The notes under the pieces were generated by a model. The model saw nothing but the letters and a program-made list of their open reading frames with translations, was not told the origin of the DNA and made no database searches. Below, piece by piece: positions 8,027 through 16,869 of a stretch of 64,000 nucleotides of DNA. A program made the translations under genes and the position numbers. Numbering within the stretch: the stretch's first letter is position 1; each line of letters opens with the position of its first letter. The stretch is taken from the NCBI RefSeq assembly GCF_010882125.1, contig NZ_JAAGVZ010000003.1, positions 62,001-126,000 on the forward strand, given 5' to 3'. The stretch is from Peribacillus alkalitolerans (GTDB taxonomy: Bacteria > Bacillota > Bacilli > Bacillales > DSM-1321).

Positions 8027-8782
8027 CTATAGCAGTTCCGGTTTGAGTCGCATTGCCAACAATCTGCTTGCTTGTTTGGGCTCAATATCAAATATAAGCA
8101 ATTCCTCTACATTGGGAAGAGCTTTACATAGCCGCTCACCTGATGGGGAAATCAAGGCGGACGTACTATTTTGGTTCTCTAATGAATAATTCACACTGGC
8201 AAAGTAAATATTGTTTTCCACACTCCTACAAACCATCGCTGCATCATAGAATTCAGGATTCTCTACCTCTCCTGTGAATTGAGGATGGAATACGATGCTT
8301 GCTCCTTGACGTGCTGCCCATCTTACCGTTTCAGGATATCTCCATCCTTCATGGCAGATTACGATTCCAAAATTAACGTCATCAATTTTAAAAATCTGTC
8401 TTCCTGTTCCAGGTTGGTAACCGAATTGGTCTTCATCAAGATCGATTTGATTTTTCGTTTGGTACCCTAATATAACTCCTTCTTTTGAAATCACAAAAGC
8501 GACTAACTGCATGCCTACTTCATCTTTCCATTCCATTGGTAAAATAACCCCAATATGATTCATTCTTGCTAGTAAGCATACATTTTCCAATGCATGTTCC
8601 TGAAACTCATGATTATAAGCTTCCACCTCATATCCAACACCCCTTAAGCCTGGGAGGATGGACTCAGGGAAACAAATGATATCGCAATTTTTTTCAGAAG
8701 CTTCCATTATCATTTTCTTAACACTAATTATCCCTTCTGAATGAGTTGCTGGGAATCTTGTCTGAGCTAATCCAATTCTCAT
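8027..8782 (-). CDS. Carbon-nitrogen hydrolase (nitrilase superfamily)
   Basis: 251 residues with the Glu-Lys-Cys catalytic triad of the family: Glu in CFPESILPG, Lys in YQTKNQIDLDE, Cys in GIVICHEGWRYPE. Members hydrolyse the C-N bond of linear amides, N-carbamoyl compounds or nitriles in the cytoplasm. No pathway genes are adjacent, so the substrate is open. A clear AAGGAGAACTACA lies before the ATG. It is a single-gene unit on the minus strand. Confidence 0.88.
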   Translation of the reverse strand: MRIGLAQTRFPATHSEGIISVKKMIMEASEKNCDIICFPESILPGLRGVGYEVEAYNHEFQEHALENVCLLARMNHIGVILPMEWKDEVGMQLVAFVISKEGVILGYQTKNQIDLDEDQFGYQPGTGRQIFKIDDVNFGIVICHEGWRYPETVRWAARQGASIVFHPQFTGEVENPEFYDAAMVCRSVENNIYFASVNYSLENQNSTSALISPSGERLCKALPNVEELLIFDIEPKQASRLLAMRLKPELL

Positions 8783-9264
8783 TGTAGTTCTCCTTAATTA
8801 TGAAATTATTCAAATTATAAAGGAAAACAATGGCTATGTAGTCAGAGAATCAAAAAATATTTATTTTGTGTACAAGTAAAAGAAAGTTATATTGGTCACT
8901 ACAGCCATTATTTTACGATTAGTTATAATAACTCTTAATTTTCTTTTTCGCAGATAGTTAAGTACTTATAACTTATCTATTACTACAGATGACCTCTCTT
9001 AAACTCATACATTAATGATAATACGGAAAAAATTAAAACGCCTTCCACAATATTGATGTGCAAGGCATTTTGAATTTGGTTTTATATATTATTGTATAGA
9101 TACAACATCAATACTCCTCTTCTAGTATTAGATTTTCATACATTTGCCTAATCTTTCATTGGCTACATCCCCTAACAAGGAGCATGATGGATAATGAATC
9201 ATCCATTTCTGTTTTATGTAATGTTGCCCCTATTGGGGAGCAACTTCTTTATCTACATATCAAA
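8783..9264. other. Intergenic region with two hairpins
   Basis: No coding sequence was seen on either strand. Two stem-loops stand out: CGCCTT-CACA/TGTG-AAGGC at about 9039-9070, and GTTGC-CCC/GGGG-AGCAAC at about 9222-9246. The second lies downstream of the minus-strand Gly/Tyr-rich gene but has its T-rich side on the plus strand. Confidence 0.5.
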
Positions 9265-9501
9265 TCAATAGTACGGATAACCATAAGGATAGTATGGATC
9301 TTGATAGTATGAATATGCTGGGTAACCATAACCATAGCCAGGATAAAGCAAGGTACTGGCTAATAAGCCTCCTGCTAGACCGCCCAAGAATGGACGTCCA
9401 AAGCCGAACGGTCTTCCAAAGCTACCGAATGGACGTACAAAGCCTCCTATTCTACCTATCCTACCAAAGCCACCTATTCTTATTCTCTCTTCTGTTTGCA
9501 T
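9265..9501 (-). CDS. Small glycine/arginine- then tyrosine/proline-rich protein
   Basis: 78 residues. The N-terminal half is built of repeated G-F/I-G-R units (IGGFGRIGRIGGF, then FGRPFGFGRPF), followed by a short hydrophobic stretch (GGLAGGLLASTLL) and a C-terminal Tyr/Pro/Gly-rich tail (YPGYGYGYP, PYYPYGYPYY). Such composition is seen in Bacillus spore-coat or cell-surface proteins. The second ATG is preferred, seven bases after GGAGG. The function is not known. Confidence 0.7.
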   Translation of the reverse strand: MQTEERIRIGGFGRIGRIGGFVRPFGSFGRPFGFGRPFLGGLAGGLLASTLLYPGYGYGYPAYSYYQDPYYPYGYPYY

Positions 9502-9763
9502 CATTGGACCTCCACGATATTCTTTTTATAATACTATTAAGAATATGCTAATACCCAAATGTTGTTATGTACAAATGACCTAGATTGAGTAATTTATCCA
9601 ATCATGAATAAGCCCTTTTTCTTTGACTAAATGGCAGGAAAAAACCTACGATTTCCTACATATATTCATGCATAAAATTTTGTTAGAACTTTCAGCAACT
9701 TCACAATTCCCAAAATAACCCTATTACCTTTATAATAAACTTAGTTATTTGGGAGGTCCTACC

Positions 9764-9943
9764 ATGGTTAAGATTCTGTTTTTTGAGAATGAAAGAGAAA
9801 TAGATATAGATAATCAAAAAAACGCCATCACAACTCTAAGAAAAAACATGCCCTTGATGTTGCCACAGGGCATGTATTATTACAACCGGTTAAAACTTGA
9901 AAAAACGATATTGAGAATCTATTTAACTAAATTCGCTGATTGA
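9764..9943 (+). CDS. Small hypothetical protein, 59 aa
   Basis: Starts at the ATG after GGGAGGTCCTACC and begins MVKILFFENEREID. It is basic and soluble with no recognisable domain. A TATAAT hexamer at 9731-9736 lies about 30 bp upstream, giving a plausible promoter. The stop is immediately followed by a strong terminator hairpin, so this is a complete monocistronic unit. An upstream in-frame TTG overlaps the ribosome site and is unlikely. Confidence 0.6.
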   Translation: MVKILFFENEREIDIDNQKNAITTLRKNMPLMLPQGMYYYNRLKLEKTILRIYLTKFAD

Positions 9944-9979
9944 AAAACTGCCGAGCTTATTTGTCTCGGCAGTTTTTGC
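9943..9979. terminator. Strong bidirectional terminator shared by two convergent genes
   Basis: AAAAACTGCCGAG pairs with CTCGGCAGTTTTT around a 9-base loop. It terminates the plus-strand 59-aa gene. Its right arm also encodes the last codons (Cys-Arg-Asp-Lys) of the convergent minus-strand zinc-ribbon gene. Confidence 0.85.
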
Positions 9980-10115
9980 ATACTTTTATGATTTGCTTTG
10001 TTTCCGTTTTATGTGGATATAATAATTTGATTCCTGTTTTGCCGCATAAAGGACATACTCCACGTCCTCTTGAAGGAAGATTTAATAATGTTTTCCCTCG
10101 ATTTCTTTTAGCCAT
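9957..10115 (-). CDS. Small zinc-ribbon protein, 52 aa
   Basis: Reads MAKRNRGKTLLNLPSRGRG, then CPLCGKTGIKLLY, and ends VCKNCRDK. The two CxxC knuckles (residues 21-24 and 46-49) are the pattern of a zinc ribbon. The basic N terminus suggests nucleic-acid or ribosome binding. I have seen proteins of this shape in other Bacillus genomes but know no assigned function. Its 3' end overlaps the terminator of the opposing gene. Confidence 0.7.
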   Translation of the reverse strand: MAKRNRGKTLLNLPSRGRGVCPLCGKTGIKLLYPHKTETKQIIKVCKNCRDK

Positions 10116-10261
10116 TCCCCATCCATCCTATTCATGTTCGTCCTACTCTTATATAATGATGAACTACGTAAAAGATTGTTGGGTTAATTCACTATTTTTC
10201 ACCTTAAAATTAAAAGTTGTTCTTAATGAGTTCTAGGTCCGCATTAATATTTTTCCCTATA

Positions 10262-10545
10262 GTTGGTTCATATACTGAGAGGTCGTCGGTTATACTATTT
10301 TAATGGAAGAAATGGTGTAGATGAGAGTACCAGAAAGGTTTAATCGTGATGGTTTCACCTTTCTCCATTTCTTCGAGTTGGTTAAAGAAATTTCCATACC
10401 TGCGGCTTCGATGGCCTGCCAGAACCATGTTTTCTTCCTCATCAGGCATGCTTGTGGATTCCATCCAACTGACTGCATTCTTGATTCTTTACTCATTTAC
10501 TCCCGGAACAATAACAAGGTCAATTCAGGCATGACAATTCCCCCT
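10262..10545 (-). pseudogene. Degraded sortase gene
   Basis: Fragments in different minus-strand frames add up to a sortase: a start-like IVMPELTLLLFRE, then DEEENMVLAGHRS with the catalytic-His region (GHRS), FFNQLEEMEKGETITI, then GTLIYTISSIKIV, then TDDLSVYE in the order found in class D-type sortases. At least two frameshifts and internal stops separate them, and the TLxTC active-site segment is not recognisable. The gene is dead, and no LPXTG substrate gene lies nearby. Confidence 0.65.
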
Positions 10546-10654
10546 ACCACCCCTTAATGTTTATACAAGATTTGATTGAATAAAAGGGAAAGTTACTTAA
10601 TTTTATAACCGCCTGATTGGTGGTTTTGTCGAAAAATCGGTAAATCTCGATTTT

Positions 10655-10750
10655 CGAAAGTATTTATGAAGTTTTCGAATGTATTTTTTAAGTTTCGAAT
10701 GTATTTTTAAAGTTTCAAAAGTAATTTTCATTTTTCGAAAATAAAAATTT
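10655..10750. repeat. Tandem repeat, about 20-bp unit, four copies plus remnant
   Basis: Units start with CGAA/CAAA at 10655, 10676, 10696 and 10716 (21, 20, 20, 20 bp), consensus CGAATGTATTTTTAAAGTTT, followed by a decayed copy from 10736. A comparable array with a 21-bp period and a different sequence is at 27125-27200. No gene overlaps it. Confidence 0.75.
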
Positions 10751-11048
10751 GAAATTATTTTGAAAATCACTCTTATTGTCTAAGAAGTATTGAAGATCAA
10801 GCAAGATAGATGGTCGTAAATACTAAAACTCTTTTCCTTTTTCAAAAATAGTTGAAAATTCCAAGTGGACAGCCTATTTACATACTTCACTGTGGACTGG
10901 TTTATAAAATTGGATATGGATTTCTTGTGAAGCTGACTAAATTCCAATTGTCACTACTATTTTTAGTCAAATCATTTTTAATGTATAGTTTTCAAGTCTT
11001 ATATGAAAAAGCTTTTCCAAACAATAGCATAAAACAATTAAATTAAAG

Positions 11049-11079
11049 AAAGTGAAGGATTACGTTCCTTCACTTTTTT
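11049..11079 (+). terminator. Intrinsic terminator
   Basis: AAGTGAAGGA pairs with TTCCTTCACTT with a 5-base loop followed by TTTT. It ends a plus-strand transcript upstream of the MFS gene. The only open frame in front of it (10852-11046, TTG start, no ribosome site) is not convincing. Confidence 0.7.
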
Positions 11080-11170
11080 GTCCTCATTTAATTTTTCTAA
11101 AATTTCGTATTGCGAAATAAATTCAAAGTATTTAAACTAAAACAAAAACCTCATATTTTTAGGGAGAGCT

Positions 11171-12391
11171 ATGAATCGTAAATTTTTCTTATATGTTAAG
11201 GCTTTTTCAGATTTAGGGACGTTTATGGATTTAATTGCAATCAATGTGTTAATGTACGTTGCCACAGGAAGCTCGGCTTGGTTAGCGGCTACGATGGCGT
11301 TTCGTACGTTGGGTGGAGTATTATCCAGTTTATTCTCTGGAGTTCTGGCCGATCGATTTGATCGCCGGAAAATCATGATTTACACAGATATTTTTCGTGC
11401 CGTCATCATCCTGATGTTAATCCCCTTTCCAAATCCAATTATGATTGTTATTGTGTGCTTCTTAATCGGTTTGACCAGTAGCTTCTTTGCGGTTAGCTAT
11501 AGTGCTGAAATACCACAAATTTTTGGTGAAGATAATGTGTTGGAAACGAACGCATTGATCTCTAGATTAACCTCGATTAGTTTGGTGTTTGGATTCCTTG
11601 GAGCTGGGGTGATTACGGATTTTCTCGGATATCAAGTAACCTTGATCATTGATGCAGCTACGTATCTTATATCTGCCATCGTATTATTAAAAATGAAATG
11701 GCCATCTACTATTCCTTTGGGAAGTATGGCTCTATCCAATGGATTTAAAGAGAAACTAATTTCAATTGGAAGGGATTTAAAAGAAGTTTACTCCTATATC
11801 TTGTTTGCACCAATGCTTCTCATGGTTAATATCGTTTTCTTAGTTGGTGCTTTCGCTGGTGCTTCACATAATTTAGGGATTCCTTTGTTAGCAGAGCATA
11901 TTGATGCTACCAAGCAAAGCTTTTATTACGGCTTGATTTGGGGGGTCTGGGGAATTGGTTCCGTGTTAGCCTCTATCATTATTCCAAGGTTGAAACTGCT
12001 ACAAGGAAGAAGTCTATATTATGCCTGTTTTATTTCTGCGATGCTTATGTCAGTTGGATTCATCACGTTTTTGTCCAATATGAACCTTTGGATTGTACTA
12101 CCTTTTGCCTTTATCACTGGTATTTTCGATGCCTGTTTTACCACCTTGCATGCTACGATTCTGCAAAAGACTGACAATCAAATCAGAGGAAGGATCTTTG
12201 GAGTAGGTATGCTATTAAAATCGTTAGGATTTGCACTCGGATTTGTGGTAGCCCCTATCTTATTAGAGGCTTTATCATTACCGAAGATGGTATGGATATT
12301 CCACGGCACCTTAATTACGACTAGTATTTTAATCATGTTATATTCCAGTAGGACCGGAAAAAAGATCCGAGAAATTAATCAAAGTGCGTAA
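11171..12391 (+). CDS. MFS transporter, DHA3/EntS-like drug or siderophore exporter family
   Basis: 406 residues with twelve predicted membrane segments and the MFS loop 2-3 motif GVLADRFDRRK (about residues 57-67). The layout resembles MFS_3 (DHA3) exporters such as macrolide pumps and EntS. The ATG follows GGGAGAGCT. It is a single-gene transcription unit bounded by terminators on both sides. The substrate cannot be inferred. Confidence 0.85.
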   Translation: MNRKFFLYVKAFSDLGTFMDLIAINVLMYVATGSSAWLAATMAFRTLGGVLSSLFSGVLADRFDRRKIMIYTDIFRAVIILMLIPFPNPIMIVIVCFLIGLTSSFFAVSYSAEIPQIFGEDNVLETNALISRLTSISLVFGFLGAGVITDFLGYQVTLIIDAATYLISAIVLLKMKWPSTIPLGSMALSNGFKEKLISIGRDLKEVYSYILFAPMLLMVNIVFLVGAFAGASHNLGIPLLAEHIDATKQSFYYGLIWGVWGIGSVLASIIIPRLKLLQGRSLYYACFISAMLMSVGFITFLSNMNLWIVLPFAFITGIFDACFTTLHATILQKTDNQIRGRIFGVGMLLKSLGFALGFVVAPILLEALSLPKMVWIFHGTLITTSILIMLYSSRTGKKIREINQSA

Positions 12392-12397
12392 TGAATG

Positions 12398-12421
12398 AGC
12401 CCAGCTTGTGCTGGGCTTTTT
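12398..12421 (+). terminator. Intrinsic terminator of the MFS gene
   Basis: AGCCCAGC-TTGT-GCTGGGCT followed by TTTT, seven bases after the stop codon. Confidence 0.85.
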
Positions 12422-12425
12422 CGTA

Positions 12426-12872
12426 CTACATACATGAGCTTACCATGTTAGTTAATATACTCGGTCCTAACCTTTGTGTTTTTGAATTTGAAAGACGAAC
12501 TTGCACTTCCGCATTATCCATTTCAGCTGTAATTAAATCGAATCTTCCAGCCCAAGTTGGAGGATTTTCTTTTGAAGGAAACAGCTTGAATCTCCAACTT
12601 ATTACATTGGGAATGAATGAAAACCCTTCATAGCTATCATATTCTCCATATGACGATGGCTCAGGAAGGTGAACCGCAAGAATACTTACATTCGTTCGCG
12701 CAAAACTAGGAGGATTTAATTGTACTTTATAGATTAATGCTGAACCCTTAGCGTTTCTCAAATCTTTATTGATGGGTTCCAAGGTCATAGTGCATGGCAT
12801 GGAAAACGCCTTGATTTGGGATGGACTCACTAGAAAAGTTAAAAATAAAATAACCAAAATGAACTTTTTCAT
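12426..12872 (-). CDS. Secreted protein of unknown function
   Basis: 148 residues with a Sec signal peptide (MKKFILVILFLTFLVSPSQIKAF, cleavage probably after IKA). The mature protein of about 125 residues is beta-rich with two cysteines, one near each end (MPCTM and the terminal SSCM), which could form a disulfide. AAGGGGTG lies before the ATG. No family recognised. It converges on the MFS gene and shares its terminator region. Confidence 0.75.
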   Translation of the reverse strand: MKKFILVILFLTFLVSPSQIKAFSMPCTMTLEPINKDLRNAKGSALIYKVQLNPPSFARTNVSILAVHLPEPSSYGEYDSYEGFSFIPNVISWRFKLFPSKENPPTWAGRFDLITAEMDNAEVQVRLSNSKTQRLGPSILTNMVSSCM

Positions 12873-12962
12873 AATACACCCCTTGAAAGTTCTTTAGGTT
12901 AATTTACCCGACTTATAGACAAAATTATTAGAGATTTTCCACTAGATAAGTTTTGTTCATTT

Positions 12963-13475
12963 TCAAATTTCAAGCTTTTGAACTTGGGTCGAATCATTTT
13001 GGGATTGAACCAACTTTCTTCTAGATAGCTTTTTTTCCCGTACGCCACCCAATTTAAATACAATCACGCCAGCTACTATAATTAGGACACCTAACAACTG
13101 CTTAAATGTAAAAGGAATTTGCTCTAGACCTAACCAGCCTAGAGAATCGAACAATAAAGCAAACGTGAGCTGTGATGTCATTACAATTGCAATGGCATAC
13201 GTTGGTCCGAGGAGCCTTATCCCCTGCACTAGACAAGTTACTACCCCCACACCAATCACTCCACTCACCCAGTACCACGGCTGCATATTTTGTAAGATAA
13301 ATAATTTTTTGCCTTCAAAAATTAGTCCGATACCTAGAGAAGCTAGGAATCCCATCCCTAAAACTACTGTAGTTGTAGCCCAGGATCCCGCGTGTTCATT
13401 TACTTTACTATTGAATATATTTTGCAAGCTAACCAGTGTTCCTGCAATTAGTGCCATGATGAGTCCAAGAATCAT
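12963..13475 (-). CDS. YdcZ/DUF606-type DMT-superfamily membrane protein
   Basis: 170 residues with five membrane segments in the DUF606 pattern (LIAGTLVSLQNIFNSKVNEHAGSWATT near the start, then GVIGVGVVTCLVQGI and PFTFKQLLGVLIIVAGVIVFKLGG). These half-size EamA-like transporters generally work in pairs. Another half-size member lies at 14267-14689, with a Crp/Fnr gene between them. GGGAGAGTATAGA lies before the ATG. Substrate unknown. Confidence 0.85.
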   Translation of the reverse strand: MILGLIMALIAGTLVSLQNIFNSKVNEHAGSWATTTVVLGMGFLASLGIGLIFEGKKLFILQNMQPWYWVSGVIGVGVVTCLVQGIRLLGPTYAIAIVMTSQLTFALLFDSLGWLGLEQIPFTFKQLLGVLIIVAGVIVFKLGGVREKKLSRRKLVQSQNDSTQVQKLEI

Positions 13476-13522
13476 TCTCTATACTCTCCCATTTACTCAA
13501 TTTTCCAGCAGTAAATATGTTT

Positions 13523-14221
13523 TTACTCATAGATATTATGACCTGCCAATGAGCTTAAACCATCCTTGTCCCTCACAAGAATGAATCCTTTCTGACGTTC
13601 AATCAGTCCATCCTGACAAAACTGTTGTAGGACCCGATTTAAATGTCTGTAACTGGTTCCAATCAGGTTCGCTGCATCCTTTAGGCTGGTTGTGCTAATT
13701 TGGCCTAAAAATAATGAATTAGATTCATCAAAAGAAACAGACAATAGATAGCTTGCCAATCGCATTTCCACTGGATGCATTAAATTAAAGCTCATTGAAT
13801 TGGATTTTAAATAAAACTTTTGTGTAATGAGTTCTAGTAAAAATTTCAGAAAAGGAGGATATTCACTACAGTATTTTTTCAACCAACGATGATGAATTCT
13901 GATCATCATAACAGGAGAAACGGCCTCAACTGTATTAATAAAATCAATGCCACGAACGTATTCAATATCCCCGATAACGTCTAGTGGATGCTTAAATGAT
14001 AGGATTAGGGTTTTCCCTTCAACGGAGGTAGTATAGATTTTAACCTTACCCTTGACAAGAATGTACAGATACTGAGAAGGTTCTCCCTGGGAGCAAATAA
14101 GTTCTCCTTGATCAAAGCTGACCAATGTTAAATGTTGTTTCAAGGTTTCAGTAAAGATAGAATCTAGTTGAAATTCCTGTAAATAAGATTGTAATGGCTC
14201 TTGATCCGTTAATACTTTCAT
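13523..14221 (-). CDS. Crp/Fnr-family transcriptional regulator (YeiL-like)
   Basis: 232 residues. The N-terminal cyclic-nucleotide-type beta-barrel (residues 20-125, with GEPSQYLYILVKGKVKIY) is followed by the dimer helix and a C-terminal winged HTH with TTSLKDAANLIGTSYRHLNRVL. There are no Fe-S cysteine clusters like those of Fnr. YeiL-type regulators commonly lie beside DUF606 transporters, as here between two of them, so it probably controls this cluster. GGAGTGGGG lies before the ATG. Confidence 0.85.
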   Translation of the reverse strand: MKVLTDQEPLQSYLQEFQLDSIFTETLKQHLTLVSFDQGELICSQGEPSQYLYILVKGKVKIYTTSVEGKTLILSFKHPLDVIGDIEYVRGIDFINTVEAVSPVMMIRIHHRWLKKYCSEYPPFLKFLLELITQKFYLKSNSMSFNLMHPVEMRLASYLLSVSFDESNSLFLGQISTTSLKDAANLIGTSYRHLNRVLQQFCQDGLIERQKGFILVRDKDGLSSLAGHNIYE

Positions 14222-14266
14222 AATTTCCCCACTCCCTTAGGGCACTAATTATCATAAATCATATCA

Positions 14267-14689
14267 TTACCTCATGATCACCACACCTGCTACCATCATC
14301 CCGATTCCGATGAAATGTGGCAGCTTCATCTTCTGCTTCGCTACACCAAACCATCCGTTACCATCGACAATGAAGGTCAAACTTAGTTGGGCAATCAGTA
14401 TAGCGGCTATAGAAAGGGTCACACCAATGTATTGAATGGCTGTGACATTGCTGTAAATAACGACAGCCCCAAAGGCTCCTCCAGTCAAATACAACGGTTT
14501 TACTTTAGTAAGCCTTTTCCATTTCCCATCCCGGACGAACATCAGGATGAATAAAGCTGTAACAAATCCGGTTAACTGAGTTATAGTCGCCGCTTGCCAA
14601 GTGCCAATGTCCTGGCTAATGCGAGAATTGGCTACGCCTTGCAATGTAATAAAGGCTCCGCCTAATAATGCAAATATACTTCCTTTCAT
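14267..14689 (-). CDS. YdcZ/DUF606-type DMT-superfamily membrane protein (short partner)
   Basis: 140 residues with the same family signature as the gene at 12963 (FITLQGVANSRISQDIGTWQAATI, GLTSI-like IQYIGVTLSIAAILIAQL, HFIGIGMMVAGVVIMR). It is the first gene of the minus-strand cluster, followed 45 bp later by the Crp/Fnr gene. The pair probably assembles into a functional heterodimeric transporter. Confidence 0.85.
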   Translation of the reverse strand: MKGSIFALLGGAFITLQGVANSRISQDIGTWQAATITQLTGFVTALFILMFVRDGKWKRLTKVKPLYLTGGAFGAVVIYSNVTAIQYIGVTLSIAAILIAQLSLTFIVDGNGWFGVAKQKMKLPHFIGIGMMVAGVVIMR

Positions 14690-14890
14690 ATGTTCACATC
14701 CCCATGTTGATCTCTTTTTTATTAAAAGATATCACTCGGTATTTTGGGAAGGACATATGTCCTCAAAATAGGTTTCTATCATATTGGATGGTAATAAATT
14801 TATATAATATCCTTTTTTATGGTATAGCACTAGATTCAGACTTGTGTTATCTTATCCTTTGGGAATGAATAATTCTAGCGGAGGATGAAG

Positions 14891-16003
14891 ATGATTTTCT
14901 TGTTTCTGACGATAATCCTTCTCGGTCTGATTTATTTGGGAATGAAAATACCTTATGCATCATTTGAGGCTGAAGAAGTGAATTTAAATGAAGTGAATGC
15001 ATTTATTAATCGACACGGAGGTAATCATGTCTCCCATTTAACCTTTAATAAGGATAAACACGTATTTTGGACTTCAAAGAAACAGGCGATCATCCCTTAT
15101 CAAAAGGTTGGGAATAAACTCGTTGTTTTAGGAGATCCAATTGGGAAAGAAGAACATATAAAAGATGCGATTCAAGAATTCATTGAATATAGCCATACAC
15201 AGCAACTTAAGCCAGTATTCTATCAAGTCACGCCTAATTTCTTGCCTGCGTATCTTGAATCAGGCTATCAATTATTCAAATTAGGAGAAGAAGCGAGAGT
15301 GCCTTTATCCGACTTTTCTCTAGCAGGAAAAAAAGGGGCTAAACTTCGTACGAGAAAAAATAAGTTTGAAAGAAATGGGTTTGAATTTAAAGTAGTTCAG
15401 CCTCCATATACAGAAGAGTTCGTAGGGCAAATTAAAAGGATTTCTGATTCTTGGTTAGATGGTCGTAAGGAAAAAGGGTTTTCAGTAGGTTTTTTCTGTG
15501 AACAATATGTTTCCCGCTTTCCACTTGCTCTTCTCATCAACCCAGAAGGTCTGCCTATTGCCTTTGCCACACTTGCCTGTGATGCAAATTCAGAGAATAG
15601 GACGATGACCATTGACTTAATGAGATATGTTAAAGAAAGTCCTCATGGAACCATGGACATGCTGTTCATCTCCATTTTTAATTGGTGCAAAGAGAACGGG
15701 TACTCTTGGAGTAGTATGGGAATGGCCCCTTTATCGAATCTAGAAACTGATAATAAATCTGGTTACCTTGAAAAAATCGCTCAATTAACGTTCCATCATG
15801 GAAATGCCTTTTATAATTTCAAAGGATTATTTGAATACAAAAACAAATTTTTCCCACTTTGGGAACCACGATATTTAGCGTATCCAAAAGGATCACTAGC
15901 CATCATACTGATTCAAATTATGTATTTGATTCATAGGAAGAACTTCCGCTCTACAAGAGTAAAAGAAACGACTATTTATAGAAGACTAAGAAAAGTTGGA
16001 TAA
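14891..16003 (+). CDS. MprF C-terminal-domain-like (DUF2156) transferase with one membrane anchor
   Basis: 370 residues. There is one N-terminal membrane segment (MIFLFLTIILLGLIYLG), then a tandem GNAT-like fold matching the soluble aminoacyl-PG transferase half of MprF: HLTFNKDKHVFWTS, VVLGDPIG, FYQVTPNFLPAYLESGYQLFKLGEEARV, KKGAKLRTRKNKFERNGFEF and the late GLFEYKNKFFPLWEPRYLAYP. The multi-spanning flippase domain of full MprF (over 800 aa) is missing. Such proteins may lysylate or alanylate lipids, or acylate another substrate. The start at 14891 is six bases after GGAGG; the ATG at 14885 abuts the ribosome site. Confidence 0.8.
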   Translation: MIFLFLTIILLGLIYLGMKIPYASFEAEEVNLNEVNAFINRHGGNHVSHLTFNKDKHVFWTSKKQAIIPYQKVGNKLVVLGDPIGKEEHIKDAIQEFIEYSHTQQLKPVFYQVTPNFLPAYLESGYQLFKLGEEARVPLSDFSLAGKKGAKLRTRKNKFERNGFEFKVVQPPYTEEFVGQIKRISDSWLDGRKEKGFSVGFFCEQYVSRFPLALLINPEGLPIAFATLACDANSENRTMTIDLMRYVKESPHGTMDMLFISIFNWCKENGYSWSSMGMAPLSNLETDNKSGYLEKIAQLTFHHGNAFYNFKGLFEYKNKFFPLWEPRYLAYPKGSLAIILIQIMYLIHRKNFRSTRVKETTIYRRLRKVG

Positions 16004-16008
16004 TAGTA

Positions 16009-16040
16009 AAGGGAGGCTTCATATGATGCCTCCCTTATTT
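16009..16040 (+). terminator. Intrinsic terminator
   Basis: AAGGGAGGC-N10-GCCTCCCTT followed by ATTTAT, directly after the MprF-like gene. Confidence 0.8.
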
Positions 16041-16104
16041 ATGCTTGTTTGCCCTGTTTTTTTATGATGATTGTGCTTCCCCATATTAAACCTTGTGAGT
16101 ATTC

Positions 16105-16254
16105 CTAAATTTCATTTATAAGTAACAATTGGCATTTCTCAGGAAACGGAATCTCATTTACCATATCGTAGGCACATACATAGATGGTATTACTAAAATT
16201 ATCAATCATATGTTTCGTTTGATTTCTCTTTTTGAAAATAGAGTCATCGATTTG
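16105..16254 (-). pseudogene. C-terminal remnant of an unknown gene
   Basis: A 49-codon open stretch with protein-like composition (SIFKKRNQTKHMIDNF, then VCAYDMVNEIPFPEKC) ends at a TAG but begins at a stop codon with no start or ribosome site. It looks like the surviving tail of a lost gene. Family not recognised. Confidence 0.3.
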
Positions 16255-16330
16255 TTAATAGAAAAGTGAAACTCAAGTAAGTACATTTTATTTTCCCTAC
16301 ACGACAGAAATGAATAGTAATAGGAAAAGT

Positions 16331-16373
16331 AAAAGGCATACACCTATTACAGACCCAAAGGTGTATGCCTTTT
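16331..16373. terminator. Bidirectional terminator
   Basis: AAAAGGCATACACCT pairs perfectly with AGGTGTATGCCTTTT. It serves the minus-strand SRPBCC gene that ends 32 bp away. Confidence 0.8.
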
Positions 16374-16404
16374 AACAATATATATAGATCACTAAAACAA
16401 AAGG

Positions 16405-16842
16405 TTATTCTTTCACTAGACTTGCCCTTAATTTAGTAACACCAAACTCCAAATAACCCTTTAAACAACTCAACATATAAACCCAGCCTTCTTTATTATC
16501 GATCAATTTGGCTATTAAATCACCATCATCTTCGTTAAAACCGTCTTCTTTAACTTCAATAATTGTAATCGAGTTATCGACTTCTTTTAGTGTAATCGTA
16601 ACAATATGAACTTCCTCTGGTGCACCCCACTGGAACACAATTTTCTTATTATCTACGACTTCCAGTACTTCAATATCCCCTTCTGCATTGTACTCTTCAT
16701 ATCTCAAGGTAATCGTCTTACCTTGTTCCCATCTTTCAGAGCTTGATGAAAACCAAAAATTCCCGATTTTAGAAGGATCTACGAAGGCCTCAAATACTTC
16801 ATTCGCTGGCTTAAATATTTTAAATTTCGTTAAGTTAATCAT
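16405..16842 (-). CDS. SRPBCC (AHSA1/START-like) domain protein
   Basis: 145 residues forming one helix-grip domain: FKIFKPANEVFEAFVDPSKIGNFWFSSS at the start, the central GDIEVLEVVDNKKIVFQW strand pair, and a C-terminal amphipathic helix around GWVYMLSCLKGYLEFG. These proteins bind hydrophobic ligands or act as Hsp90-ATPase-activator-like modules; the ligand is unknown. It is monocistronic. Confidence 0.85.
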   Translation of the reverse strand: MINLTKFKIFKPANEVFEAFVDPSKIGNFWFSSSSERWEQGKTITLRYEEYNAEGDIEVLEVVDNKKIVFQWGAPEEVHIVTITLKEVDNSITIIEVKEDGFNEDDGDLIAKLIDNKEGWVYMLSCLKGYLEFGVTKLRASLVKE

Positions 16843-16869
16843 TCCTTAAATCTTCCCTTTCTTTTTGGT

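Noticed and set aside
10852..11046. 64-codon plus-strand open frame before a terminator
   Set aside because: It needs a TTG start with no ribosome site, and its composition is hydrophobic without clear domain structure. The terminator may belong to another transcript.
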